Assembly: GCA_039180875.1 (NCBI GenBank)
Contig: JBCDCY010000006.1
Span: 62,001-126,000, forward strand
DNA from: JBCDCY01 sp039180875
GTDB lineage: Bacteria; Pseudomonadota; Alphaproteobacteria; Rhodobacterales; Rhodobacteraceae
Length of the DNA: 64,000 nucleotides
Direction of reading: 5' to 3'
Shown: positions 51,767 to 59,880 of the stretch, piece after piece
Layout: every line of letters begins with the position of its first letter
How positions within the stretch are numbered: position 1 is the stretch's first letter
The notes under the pieces: model-generated
What the model was told of the DNA's origin: nothing
Database searches by the model: none
What the model saw: only the letters and a program-made list of their open reading frames with translations
Made by a program: the position numbers and the translations under genes

Positions 51767-52761
51767 GCGGCGTCCCGCAACGGTTCGGGCGCGCCGAGAT
51801 CGCGCAGGCCGGCGGCGAGGGTGGCGCGCACCTTGGCGGCCTCCGGCTCCGCGATCACCGCCGCCCGCAACGCCCGGCCCCCGGGGCGCTCGGTGAGGTA
51901 CCAGGAGAGATGCTTCCTCGCGATCCGGCTGCCGAGTTCGGCCCCGTAGAACGCCAGGATCGCGTCGTAATGGTCGAGGACCAGATCGGCGAGGGCCTCG
52001 CCCGTCGGCACCGCCGGAGCGGGGCGCCCCGCAAGCGCCGCCGCGATCTCCGCCGGCCTCCAGGGCGCGCCCTGGGCGCCGCGCCCGATCATCACCGCCG
52101 CAGCGCCGGAGGCCGCGAGCGCCGCCCGGGCGGAAGCCGCATCGACGATATCGCCGTTGGCCACGACGGGTATGGAGACGGCCTCGACCACCGCCGCGAT
52201 CGCCGGCCAGTCGGCCTGGCCTTTGTAGAACTGCGCGCGGGTCCGGCCGTGGACCGTGACCATGGCGATGCCCGCCGCCTCCGCCCGGCGGGCGATCTCC
52301 GGCGCGTTGAGGCTGCTCGCGTCCCAGCCGAGGCGCATCTTCAGCGTCACCGGCACGTTGACCGCCGCCACCACCGCCTCGATCAGGCGCAGCGCATGGT
52401 CCGGCGCGCGCATCAGCGCAGAGCCCGACCAGCCCGAGGTCACTTTCTTCGCCGGGCAGCCCATGTTGATATCGACGATCGGCGCGCCCTGGTCTGCGAC
52501 GATCCGCGCAGCCTCTGCCATCCAGTGCGCCTCGCATCCGGCGATCTGCACGGCCTCCGGCACGGCCGCGGCGCCGACCGAAGCCTTGGCGCGGGTCGCG
52601 GCCCGGGCCGTCACCATCTCTCGGCTCGCGATCATCTCCGAGACGACGAGGCCCGCGCCAAACCGGCCGACCATTTGCCGGAACGGAGCGTCGGTGATGC
52701 CGGCCATCGGTGCAAGCAGCACCGGATCGCTCAGCATCACTGGCCCGATCTGAAACGGCAT
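51763..52761 (-). CDS. dusB: tRNA dihydrouridine synthase DusB (NifR3)
   Basis: FMN-dependent enzyme that reduces uridines in tRNA; the nifR3 gene ahead of ntrBC. The 332-residue protein has LAPMAGITDAPFRQMV near the N-terminus, catalytic Cys102 in INMGCPAKKVTSG, and VTVHGRTRAQFYKGQADW. The ATG at 52759-52761 is preferred over a TTG five codons upstream. First gene of dusB-ntrB-ntrC-ntrY-ntrX-trkA-trkH, divergent from ispDF. Confidence 0.95.
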   Translation of the reverse strand: MPFQIGPVMLSDPVLLAPMAGITDAPFRQMVGRFGAGLVVSEMIASREMVTARAATRAKASVGAAAVPEAVQIAGCEAHWMAEAARIVADQGAPIVDINMGCPAKKVTSGWSGSALMRAPDHALRLIEAVVAAVNVPVTLKMRLGWDASSLNAPEIARRAEAAGIAMVTVHGRTRAQFYKGQADWPAIAAVVEAVSIPVVANGDIVDAASARAALAASGAAAVMIGRGAQGAPWRPAEIAAALAGRPAPAVPTGEALADLVLDHYDAILAFYGAELGSRIARKHLSWYLTERPGGRALRAAVIAEPEAAKVRATLAAGLRDLGAPEPLRDAA

Positions 52762-52864
52762 ATGGACTGTGCCCAACCCTCAAAGCCCTATTCCCGGTTA
52801 GCGGAGCGTCTTGTCCATGGCAAGGCCCGGCGATAGACGGTCTGATCGGGCGTCGAGGTGGACC

Positions 52865-54022
52865 ATGCAATTCGCAGCCGTCATCGTCGCGGCCGGGCGT
52901 GGCCAGCGCGCCGGCGGCGGCATTCCGAAACAGTACCGCGCGCTCGGCGGTGCGGCGGTGCTGACGCGGACGCTGCGGCCCTTTCTCGCCCACCCCGATC
53001 TGGCGGCGCTCACCGTCGTGGTGCATCCCGACGATGCCGATCTGCTGGCCGAGGTTTTGGGGGAGTGGAGCGATCCCCGCATCCTCGACCCGGTGCCGGG
53101 CGGCGCGGATCGGGCGGCCTCCGTCCACGCGGGCCTTGCCCGGATCGCCGCGCTGCCGGCCCCGCCTGCGCAGGTGTTGATCCACGACGCGGCCCGGCCC
53201 TTCGTCACCCGGCAGATCATCGACGGCGTGCTGGCGGGGCTCGAGACCGCGCCGGCCGCCTTCCCTGCCCTCCCCGTCGTCGATGCGCTCTGGCGCGGGG
53301 CCGATGGCAGCTTTCTGCGGCCGGAGGATCGCGCCGGGCTCTGGCGGGCCCAGACGCCCCAGGGCTTTCACTTCCCGGCGATCCTGGAGGCCCACGCCGC
53401 CCATGCCGGCAGCGCCGCCGACGACATCGCCATCGCCCACGCCGCCGGCTGGACGGTTGCCATCACCGAGGGCTCGGCGCAGAACTTCAAGATCACCACG
53501 CCGGAGGATTTCCTCAGGGCGGAAGAGCAGTTGGGCGCGTTCATGGAGCACAGGACCGGCACGGGCTTCGACGTCCATGCCCTGGTCGAGGGGCCGGGCG
53601 TCACCCTTTGCGGTGTCGAGATCGCCCATGACCGAGCCTTGAGCGGCCATTCGGACGCCGATGTCGGCCTCCACGCCATTACCGACGCCGTCTTCGGTGC
53701 GCTGGCTGAGGGCGATATCGGCACTTGGTTCCCGCCGTCGGAGGCGGAATGGAAGGGCGCCGACAGCCGGATCTTCCTGGAGAAAGCGGTGGAGCGCGTG
53801 GCGGCCCGCGGCGGCCGCATCGTGCATCTCGACTGCACGCTCATTTGTGAGCGTCCGAAGATCGGCCCCCACGCCAGCGCGATGCGCGCCCGGGTGGCGG
53901 AGATCTGCGGTATCGAGACCGACCGCGTCAGCATTAAAGCCACGACGACGGAGCGCTTGGGCTTTCCTGGCCGAGGCGAAGGGATCGCCGCCATGGCCTC
54001 CGCCACCATCCGGCTCGGCTGA
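52865..54022 (+). CDS. ispDF: bifunctional IspD/IspF of the MEP pathway
   Basis: 385-residue fusion catalysing two steps of isoprenoid synthesis. The N-terminal half (to about 225) is the IspD cytidylyltransferase, with AAGRGQRAGGGIPKQYRAL and HDAARPFVT. The C-terminal half is the IspF cyclase, with GTGFDVHAL, GHSDADVGLHAITDAVFGAL and GDIGTWFPPSE carrying the metal-binding residues. The fusion is common in alphaproteobacteria. The intervening IspE is not in this window. Confidence 0.97.
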   Translation: MQFAAVIVAAGRGQRAGGGIPKQYRALGGAAVLTRTLRPFLAHPDLAALTVVVHPDDADLLAEVLGEWSDPRILDPVPGGADRAASVHAGLARIAALPAPPAQVLIHDAARPFVTRQIIDGVLAGLETAPAAFPALPVVDALWRGADGSFLRPEDRAGLWRAQTPQGFHFPAILEAHAAHAGSAADDIAIAHAAGWTVAITEGSAQNFKITTPEDFLRAEEQLGAFMEHRTGTGFDVHALVEGPGVTLCGVEIAHDRALSGHSDADVGLHAITDAVFGALAEGDIGTWFPPSEAEWKGADSRIFLEKAVERVAARGGRIVHLDCTLICERPKIGPHASAMRARVAEICGIETDRVSIKATTTERLGFPGRGEGIAAMASATIRLG

Positions 54023-54025
54023 GCG

Positions 54026-54532
54026 ATGCCCGGTCGGGTGGCCAGGGCCGTGGCGACCGTGGGCGGCATCGGCTATTTGCCGGCGGCGCCCGGGACCTGG
54101 GGCTCGCTGGCCGCCGTTCCCGCAGCGTTAGGGCTGCACTGGCTGGGCGGCTTTCCGGCGCTGGCCGGCCTTTCCGCCGCATCCTTCGTCTTTGGGCTTT
54201 GGGCCGTCGGGCAGATGACGCGGGACGAGGCCGATCCTGATCGGTCAGAGATCGTGATCGACGAGGTCATGGGCCAGTGGATCGCCATCCTGCCGATGTC
54301 ACTGGCCTTCTGGCTGCGCGACGACAGCATCCGGGTCTTGCCCTGGCCCGCCTGGGTCTTCCCGTTCCTCGCCTTCCGCTTCTTCGACATCGTGAAACCG
54401 CCACCCGTCGGCTGGGCCGACCGGATCAAGACGCCGATGGGGGTGATGCTGGACGACGCGATCGCCGGGGTCCTGGCCGGCGTCGTCTGCGCCCTTCTTG
54501 GCATCGTCTATCACGGCCTGGTGCTCGGATGA
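54026..54532 (+). CDS. pgpA: phosphatidylglycerophosphatase A
   Basis: 168-residue inner-membrane phosphatase that makes phosphatidylglycerol. VGGIGYLPAAPGTWGSLAAV at the N-terminus, then DEVMGQWIAILP and a C-terminal RFFDIVKPPPVGWAD are the PgpA pattern, with four hydrophobic segments. It lies 3 bp after ispDF and overlaps the next gene by 4 bp, so all three are translated together. Confidence 0.95.
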   Translation: MPGRVARAVATVGGIGYLPAAPGTWGSLAAVPAALGLHWLGGFPALAGLSAASFVFGLWAVGQMTRDEADPDRSEIVIDEVMGQWIAILPMSLAFWLRDDSIRVLPWPAWVFPFLAFRFFDIVKPPPVGWADRIKTPMGVMLDDAIAGVLAGVVCALLGIVYHGLVLG

Positions 54533-55035
54533 CGGAGCGGGATCGGGAGCTGGCGGCCGAGATCCTGGCGGTCGCCCGCGCTCGCGACGCCACGATCGCC
54601 ACGGCGGAGAGCTGCACCGGCGGCCTGGTCGGTGCAGCGCTGACGGCGATCCCCGGCTCTTCCGACATCTTCGACCGCGGGTTCGTCACCTACTCCTACG
54701 CCGCGAAGTCGGACCTGTTGCGCGTGCCGTCGGCGATGCTGCGTGACCATGGCGCGGTGTCGGAACCGGTGGCGCGCCAGATGGCCGAGGGGGCGCTCGC
54801 CGCCTCCTATGCCGGGTTCGCGGTCGCCATCACCGGCGTTGCGGGCCCCGGGGCGTCGGAGAGCAAGCCGGAGGGGCTGGTCTGGTTCGCCACCGCGGGG
54901 CCGCTGGGAACGGAGGCCGAGGTCCGACGCTTCGGCGCCCTCGGCCGCGACCGGGTGCGGGGAGAGAGTGTGACGGTGGCGCTCGCCCTGCTGCTCGCCC
55001 GGCTCCGCAACGACCCTCAGGCCGTCGCGCCGTAA
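54529..55035 (+). CDS. pncC: nicotinamide-nucleotide amidohydrolase PncC (CinA C-terminal family)
   Basis: 168-residue protein consisting only of the CinA C-terminal domain, which deamidates nicotinamide mononucleotide in pyridine nucleotide recycling. TAESCTGGLVGAALTAIPG has the catalytic Ser, followed by FVTYSYAAK and VAITGVAGPGASE. Overlaps pgpA by 4 bp at its start and the convergent ratA gene by 19 bp at its end. Confidence 0.93.
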   Translation: MTERDRELAAEILAVARARDATIATAESCTGGLVGAALTAIPGSSDIFDRGFVTYSYAAKSDLLRVPSAMLRDHGAVSEPVARQMAEGALAASYAGFAVAITGVAGPGASESKPEGLVWFATAGPLGTEAEVRRFGALGRDRVRGESVTVALALLLARLRNDPQAVAP

Positions 55036-55472
55036 AGCGTCGCCGCCCGCTGCTCGAAGGCCCGCACGATCCGGCGCATCGCCTCGTTGAAGACGGCGCC
55101 GATCACCGCCTGCAGGGTGCGCGAGCGAAACTCGAAGTCGACGAAGAAATCGACCTCGCAACTGTCGTCGGAGAGCGGCTTGAACACCCAGTGGTTGTTC
55201 AGGTAGCGAAACGGCCCCTCGAGATACTCGACGTCGATGGTGCGCCGTTCGGGATGCAGGGTGACGCGGCTGGTGAAGCGCTCGCGAAACACCTTGAAGG
55301 AGATCACCAGGTCGGCGTCGATCACCTCCCCATCATCGGTCGGCGTCCGGCTGCGGATCCGCGCCGCGGCGCACCACGGCAGAAACTCGGGATAGGCCGC
55401 GACATCGGCGATCAGATCGAACATCTGCTCGGCCGAATGGGGCATGCGGCGGGTCTCAGCGTGGGTCGGCAT
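55017..55472 (-). CDS. ratA: RatA/COQ10-type START-fold protein
   Basis: 151-residue lipid-binding START-like protein. The sequence MPHSAEQMFDLIADVAAYPEF and LPWCAAARI, then FEGPFRYLNNHW-like FRYLNNHWVFK, fit the COQ10/RatA family; in alphaproteobacteria members assist ubiquinone function, while E. coli RatA was described as a toxin affecting 70S assembly. The COQ10-like role is more likely here. Convergent with pncC, with a 19-bp overlap, and divergent from hpt. Confidence 0.85.
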   Translation of the reverse strand: MPTHAETRRMPHSAEQMFDLIADVAAYPEFLPWCAAARIRSRTPTDDGEVIDADLVISFKVFRERFTSRVTLHPERRTIDVEYLEGPFRYLNNHWVFKPLSDDSCEVDFFVDFEFRSRTLQAVIGAVFNEAMRRIVRAFEQRAATLYGATA

Positions 55473-55592
55473 GGCGGGGATATATGCGTGGCGGCGGATT
55501 GTTGCACGACCAGCCGTTTTGTCGCGGATATTGTCAAGCCTCGCGCGCCCCGGCAAAAGCCCGGTGGGTGCGAGACGCGGGCGGAGGATGTG

Positions 55593-56132
55593 ATGGGCGG
55601 CGAACGCTACGAGATCGACGAGATGATCTCGGCCAAGGCCATCGCCGCCAGGGTGGAGGCCCTGGCCCGCGAGATCTCCGAACATTTCGCGGGCACCGAG
55701 AAGCTGGTGGTGGTCGGCCTGCTCCGCGGCTCCTTCATCTTCATCGCCGATCTGGTGCGGGAGCTCGACCTGCCGGTGGAGGTCGACTTCATCGAGGCCT
55801 CCTCCTACGGCTCCGGCATGGAATCGAGCCGCGAGGTGCGGATCCTGAAGGATATGCGCGGCAAGATCGAAGGCCGCGACGTGCTGCTGGTGGAGGACAT
55901 CGTCGACACCGGCCACACCATCCACGCAGTGCTGAACCTGCTGAAGGGTCGCCAGCCCCGCCGGCTCGAGGTCTGCGCCCTCCTCGACAAACCGACGCGG
56001 CGCGAGGTCGACATCAAGGCCCGCTGGACCGGCTTCGAGATCCCTGATCGCTTCGTCGTCGGCTACGGCATCGACTACGCCCAGCGAAACCGCAACCTCC
56101 CCCATATCGGCGCGGTCCGGTTCGGGGCATGA
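55593..56132 (+). CDS. hpt: hypoxanthine phosphoribosyltransferase
   Basis: Salvages hypoxanthine (and possibly guanine) to nucleotides with PRPP. The 179-residue protein has the PRPP-binding motif VEDIVDTGHT at about 100-109 and the C-terminal VGYGIDYAQRNRNLPHIGAV. The ATG at 55593 has GGAGGAT upstream. Its stop overlaps the next gene (ATGA). A second, partial copy of this 3' end is at 57300-57373. Confidence 0.94.
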   Translation: MGGERYEIDEMISAKAIAARVEALAREISEHFAGTEKLVVVGLLRGSFIFIADLVRELDLPVEVDFIEASSYGSGMESSREVRILKDMRGKIEGRDVLLVEDIVDTGHTIHAVLNLLKGRQPRRLEVCALLDKPTRREVDIKARWTGFEIPDRFVVGYGIDYAQRNRNLPHIGAVRFGA

Positions 56133-57085
56133 GGCGATCGCGGTGGATGCCGCCGCCGCGCAGTGTCGTCCAGACAGGCGACGATTCTCCCGCAGGCTCA
56201 GTGACCGGCTATGTGCGCCGAATGACCGGCGTATCGCAGCTGTGGCTCTGCCTGCTCGCCGCTATGGTCTCAGCCATAGGCCTTGTGCCCATTGATCTGC
56301 AGCGACGCATCATCGACGGGCCGATCACCGATCGTAGTCTTGACGGTCTGCTCATGCTGAGCCTGATCTACCTCGGCGTCGTGTTGGTTCATCGTCTGTT
56401 GAAGTTCGGGCTGGCGATGGGTCAGGCGTGGCTGACCGAAAGCGCGGTGCTCTACACCCGCGGACATCTGACCGGCATCTACGGCGAACGGTCCCCGCAA
56501 AGCCGCAAATCGGGGGAGGCGGTGTCGATCATCAATGCCGAGGTCGAGCGTCTCGGCGGCTTTGCAGGCCAGGCCATCAGCCAGGCGGTCGCCAATGCGG
56601 CGATGCTGGTGGGGATCCTGATCTACATGCTGTGGGTCGCGCCGGAGATTGCCGCGTTGTCCATCGGCTTGCTGCTGCCGCAGGTCTTGCTGGTGCCTTT
56701 GATCCAGCGCCGCCTCAATCGGTTGGTTGAGCGGCGGGTGCGGATGTTGCGGCTTTTTGGCGAGGACCTGTCGGGCACCGCGATCACCGACACCGGCAAT
56801 CGGCTGCGCCGCATCTACCGCAACCGCATCCAGTTCGCCTTCTGGAAGACCCTGATGAAAGGCGTGCTCAACACCCTCAACCTTCTGGCGCCGCTCGGCA
56901 TTCTGCTTTGGGGCGGCTATCTCGTCATCGAGGATGCAGCGACGGTCGGCGTCATCGTCGCCTTCCTGTCGGGGTTCGAGCGTATGTCGAACCCGCTGCG
57001 CGAGCTCATCGCCTTCTACCGCCAGGCCGCCCAGGCCGGGGTCCAGCATGACCAGATTGCCAAGTGGATGCGCGCTCGGGACTGA
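56129..57085 (+). CDS. stand-alone ABC exporter transmembrane domain, no ATPase
   Basis: 318 residues resembling the membrane domain of type 1 ABC exporters: about six hydrophobic segments (from about residue 36), with the coupling-helix-like ERSPQSRKSGEAVSIINAEV and DTGNRLRRIYRNRIQFAFW, and the end GVIVAFLSGFERMSNPLREL. The protein ends where an exporter would continue to its ATPase; no Walker motifs occur here or in a neighbour. Overlaps the hpt stop by 4 bp. Codon use is visibly less GC-rich than flanking genes. Whether it pairs with an ATPase elsewhere or has another role is unknown. Confidence 0.75.
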   Translation: MRRSRWMPPPRSVVQTGDDSPAGSVTGYVRRMTGVSQLWLCLLAAMVSAIGLVPIDLQRRIIDGPITDRSLDGLLMLSLIYLGVVLVHRLLKFGLAMGQAWLTESAVLYTRGHLTGIYGERSPQSRKSGEAVSIINAEVERLGGFAGQAISQAVANAAMLVGILIYMLWVAPEIAALSIGLLLPQVLLVPLIQRRLNRLVERRVRMLRLFGEDLSGTAITDTGNRLRRIYRNRIQFAFWKTLMKGVLNTLNLLAPLGILLWGGYLVIEDAATVGVIVAFLSGFERMSNPLRELIAFYRQAAQAGVQHDQIAKWMRARD

Positions 57086-57116
57086 GCGACGGCTCCGATC
57101 CGCCGCGCGGCCCGCG

Positions 57117-57307
57117 CTAAGCCCGTTCGAGTTTGGCAAGCCGCGCTTCGCGGAGCTGCGCGAAGTCCTCGCCGGCATGGTAGGACGACCGGGTGAGGGG
57201 GGTGGCCGATACCATCAGGAAGCCTTTGCCGCGGGCGGTGCGGGCGTAGGCGTCGAACGTCTCCGGCGTCACGAATTCCGCCACCGCGTGGTGCTTGGGC
57301 GTCGGCT
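57117..57307 (-). pseudogene. 3'-terminal fragment of a second lipA
   Basis: Encodes a normal lipoyl synthase C-terminus (TPLTRSSYHAGEDF, then AQLREARLAKLERA and a TAG stop) but is cut at the 5' side after about 63 codons. Bases 57160-57307 match the intact lipA 3' end at 58370-58517 with about 8 mismatches in 148 bases, mostly silent, while the last 14 residues differ (lipA ends in AALRSAREARLGA). It joins the hpt fragment at the shared bases CGTCGGCT (57300-57307). Confidence 0.85.
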
Positions 57308-57373
57308 ATGGCATTGACGACGCCCAACGAAACCGCGACCTCTCCTATATCAGTGCGGTCCCGCACGGGATGA
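57300..57373 (+). pseudogene. 3'-terminal fragment of a second hpt
   Basis: Matches the last 76 bases of hpt (56057-56132) with about 12 mismatches and a 2-base deletion near the stop. It reads VGYGIDDAQRNRDLSYISAV, compared with VGYGIDYAQRNRNLPHIGAV in the intact gene, so amino acid changes are frequent and the stop is out of frame. The upstream end merges with the lipA fragment at CGTCGGCT. The remaining bases to 57438 carry no feature I can identify. Confidence 0.82.
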
Positions 57374-57438
57374 TTGCAGACCGGCGAGCAGGGCGGGATG
57401 CCTTAAGGCGGCCGCTATTGAGGGCGAGATCGGGCGCG

Positions 57439-58335
57439 ATGGTGAATTGGTTCATGGCCGGCCTTTGGCAGATCGGCGTGCAATGGCGCGCCATCGCGAC
57501 CTGTCTGCTGATCGTCTTTGTGTCAGGCCTTTTCCGAGGCGTAGCCCCCGGCGCGCTCGTCCTGGGATGTGCAATCATCGGGACGTTCCTCGCGCTACTC
57601 GCCGGTTTGCTCAGGACCGCGGTCACGACATTCATCTGGATCATCTTGGCGATTGTGGCGGTCCTTCACTACGAGCACTTGGGCGGGACGTCGCCTTGGA
57701 CGTCGTCTGGTGACATGGTTCTCCAGGTCGGTCTCGCCGTCTCTGCTGTTTCGTACATCTCGCGGCGCTTTGGTCTCCTGACAATCCGCGTCCCGTTTCG
57801 CGTCACCTCGCGAACCTCCACCTTGGTCGGGCGGGGGCCGGTCACGACCTTTGGTGAAGACAGTCTCGCCGACGAGATCTTCCGCCGCCTGCTACCAGGT
57901 CCGACACCGGCCCCATGGGAGTGGATGGTCGAAGAACGTACCGTCGATCCGAACGACCCAAACGTATTCCGCGACCAGACCAGACTCGCGTACAGAAATC
58001 GCCCAGCGGTCCTCGTCTATCGGGTCGAGATCGTCGAGCCCGGCCGGGCATTCCGTTCCGCGGCCCGATTTGAGACGTCTGATTCAGTCTTTCAGGACTA
58101 CGCGCCGGCCGGTGAGGTGTCGGTCGAACCCGTTGGTGACAAGGTGCGCATTACGTTTTTTTCAAGCGCCCGCCGCATGCCACTTTGGCTAGCGATGCTG
58201 ACCGTGTTCGGCGGCATGCCAACCCACCAACTCGAATCGATCGCGGCGGAGCTTGAGGGGCGCTACGATCGCTCCTGGCTCCGAGGGGCCCGCAAGAAAA
58301 TCGAGAAAATGCGGGCTGCCGCGGCCGCCGCTTAA
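57439..58335 (+). CDS. unrecognised membrane protein
   Basis: 298 residues. The N-terminal third has three to four hydrophobic segments (about 16-32, 38-75, 85-108); the rest is soluble with strands such as AVLVYRVEIVEPGRAFRSAA and VEPVGDKVRITFFSS, then a short hydrophobic run and a basic, alanine-rich C-terminus. I recognise no family. The ATG at 57439 is used; the frame also stays open upstream through the hpt fragment. Codon use is less GC-rich than its neighbours, which suggests recent transfer. Its stop overlaps the convergent lipA stop by 4 bp. Confidence 0.7.
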   Translation: MVNWFMAGLWQIGVQWRAIATCLLIVFVSGLFRGVAPGALVLGCAIIGTFLALLAGLLRTAVTTFIWIILAIVAVLHYEHLGGTSPWTSSGDMVLQVGLAVSAVSYISRRFGLLTIRVPFRVTSRTSTLVGRGPVTTFGEDSLADEIFRRLLPGPTPAPWEWMVEERTVDPNDPNVFRDQTRLAYRNRPAVLVYRVEIVEPGRAFRSAARFETSDSVFQDYAPAGEVSVEPVGDKVRITFFSSARRMPLWLAMLTVFGGMPTHQLESIAAELEGRYDRSWLRGARKKIEKMRAAAAAA

Positions 58336-59282
58336 GCGCCGAGTCGTGCCTCGCGAGCCGAGCGAAGTGCGGCGAAGTCCTCGCCGGCATGGTAAGACGA
58401 CCGGGTGAGGGGGGTGGCCGAGACCATGAGAAAGCCTTTGCCGCGGGCCGTGCGGGCGTAGGCGTCGAACATCTCCGGCGTCACGAACTCCGCCACCGCA
58501 TGGTGCTTGGGCGTCGGCTGCAGGTACTGGCCGATGGTGATGAAATCGACGTCGGCCGCGCGCATGTCGTCCATCACCTGATGCACTTCTTCCGGGCGCT
58601 CACCCAGGCCAACCATGATGCCGGATTTGGTGAACATCCGCGGGTCGAGCTCCTTCACTCGCTGCAGCAGGCGGAGGGAGTGGAAGTAGCGCGCGCCGGG
58701 GCGCACCTCGGTATAGAGCCCCGGCACGGTCTCGAGATTGTGGTTGAAGACGTCGGGGCGGGCCGTGACCACCGTCTCCAGCGCCTCCGGGCCGCAGCGC
58801 AGAAAGTCCGGCGTCAGCACTTCGATGGTGGTGGCCGGCGCCTGGCGACGGACGGCGCGGATGGTCTGGGCGATATGCTCCGCCCCGCCGTCGCCGAGAT
58901 CGTCCCGGTCGACCGAGGTGATGACCACGTGGGAGAGGCCGAGCTTCGCCACCGCCGCCGCCACCCGGCCGGGCTCGAACACGTCGAGCGCGTCGGGCCG
59001 GCCTGTGGCCACGTTGCAGAAGGTGCAGCCGCGGGTACAGATCTCGCCCATGATCATCATGGTGGCGTGGCCCTGGGACCAGCACTCACCGACATTGGGG
59101 CAGCCCGCCTCCTCACAGACGGTGACCAGGCGATTCTCCCGGATGATGCGGGCCGTCTCGCGGTAGCCCTCGCTGGTCGGCGCTTTCACCCGGATCCAGC
59201 TTGGTTTGCGCAGCACCGGGGCGTCGGGCCGGTGTGCCTTTTCCGGATGGCGCTCGGCGCGGTTGGAGAGGTCGCGAGGCAT
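58332..59282 (-). CDS. lipA: lipoyl synthase LipA
   Basis: Radical-SAM enzyme inserting two sulfurs into octanoyl groups to form lipoate, the cofactor of pyruvate dehydrogenase; lpdA nearby encodes the E3 component. The 316-residue protein has the auxiliary cluster cysteines 56, 61 and 67 (VCEEAGCPNVGECW), the radical-SAM CX3CX2C at 82, 86 and 89 (CTRGCTFCN) and the C-terminal RSSY motif. Complete and in normal length. It is convergent with the unrecognised membrane protein, overlapping by 4 bp. Confidence 0.98.
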   Translation of the reverse strand: MPRDLSNRAERHPEKAHRPDAPVLRKPSWIRVKAPTSEGYRETARIIRENRLVTVCEEAGCPNVGECWSQGHATMMIMGEICTRGCTFCNVATGRPDALDVFEPGRVAAAVAKLGLSHVVITSVDRDDLGDGGAEHIAQTIRAVRRQAPATTIEVLTPDFLRCGPEALETVVTARPDVFNHNLETVPGLYTEVRPGARYFHSLRLLQRVKELDPRMFTKSGIMVGLGERPEEVHQVMDDMRAADVDFITIGQYLQPTPKHHAVAEFVTPEMFDAYARTARGKGFLMVSATPLTRSSYHAGEDFAALRSAREARLGA

Positions 59283-59468
59283 GGATGGCTCCCTTTCCTC
59301 ATTGATAAAGGGCTGGGGGGAAGGGCATCAACCTCTCTTTCATGCAAAGCCGGGTTGCGCGGCCAACAGCCGAGGCGCGTTCACAAAACCAGCGGCGGCC
59401 ATGACAACGCCGCGCAATCGGTTAAGCTGTCCGGGTCTGGAACGGCCTGAAATCTCGGGAGAAAATCC

Positions 59469-59870
59469 ATGTTCAGGACTATTGCCGCCCTCGCCCTCGC
59501 CGCCGGTCTCGCCGGTGCTGCCTATGCCGGCGGAGGCCACGCCATCGAGGGCACGGAGGCCGCGACCGGCAGCTTCGCTGGGGAAAGCGGCCATGTCACC
59601 ACCGGAACCGGCAGCCTGATCCAGGCCGACGGCAAGTGGTATATCAGCCTGGCCGACGACTTCGTCTTCGACGGCGCGCCGGATCCCAAGGTGGCGCTCG
59701 GCAATGACGGCTACGACGCGGATACGCTGCTCGAGCCGCTGAAGGCCAATGCCGGCGCCCAGGTATACGAGATCCCGGCCACGATCGACCCGACGCAGTA
59801 CAACGAGATCTGGATCTGGTGCGAGCAGTTCTCGGTACCGCTCGGGGTCGCCTCGCTGACCACAAACTGA
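59469..59870 (+). CDS. secreted DM13-domain protein
   Basis: 133 residues with a clear signal peptide (MFRTIAALALAAGLAGAAYA). The mature part fits the DM13 domain: HVTTGTGSLIQADGKWYISL, an aspartate-rich FDGAPDPKVALG, and the closing WCEQFSVPLG with the conserved cysteine. DM13 domains have been proposed to act in redox or electron-transfer reactions; the function here is unknown. Ribosome site GGGAG precedes the ATG. The next gene begins 10 bp later. Confidence 0.82.
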   Translation: MFRTIAALALAAGLAGAAYAGGGHAIEGTEAATGSFAGESGHVTTGTGSLIQADGKWYISLADDFVFDGAPDPKVALGNDGYDADTLLEPLKANAGAQVYEIPATIDPTQYNEIWIWCEQFSVPLGVASLTTN

Positions 59871-59880
59871 TCGGCGCAGC

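Noticed and set aside
50657..53872. A single 1071-codon open frame covering ntrB and continuing upstream
   Set aside because: Only the part below 51766 is NtrB; the upstream part is antisense to ispDF and out of frame with dusB, is arginine/glycine-rich and has no family features.
57295..58335. In-frame fusion of the hpt fragment with the downstream membrane protein
   Set aside because: The frame is open, but the start would be a TTG inside the lipA fragment with no ribosome site; the ATG at 57439 begins a sensible membrane protein without it.
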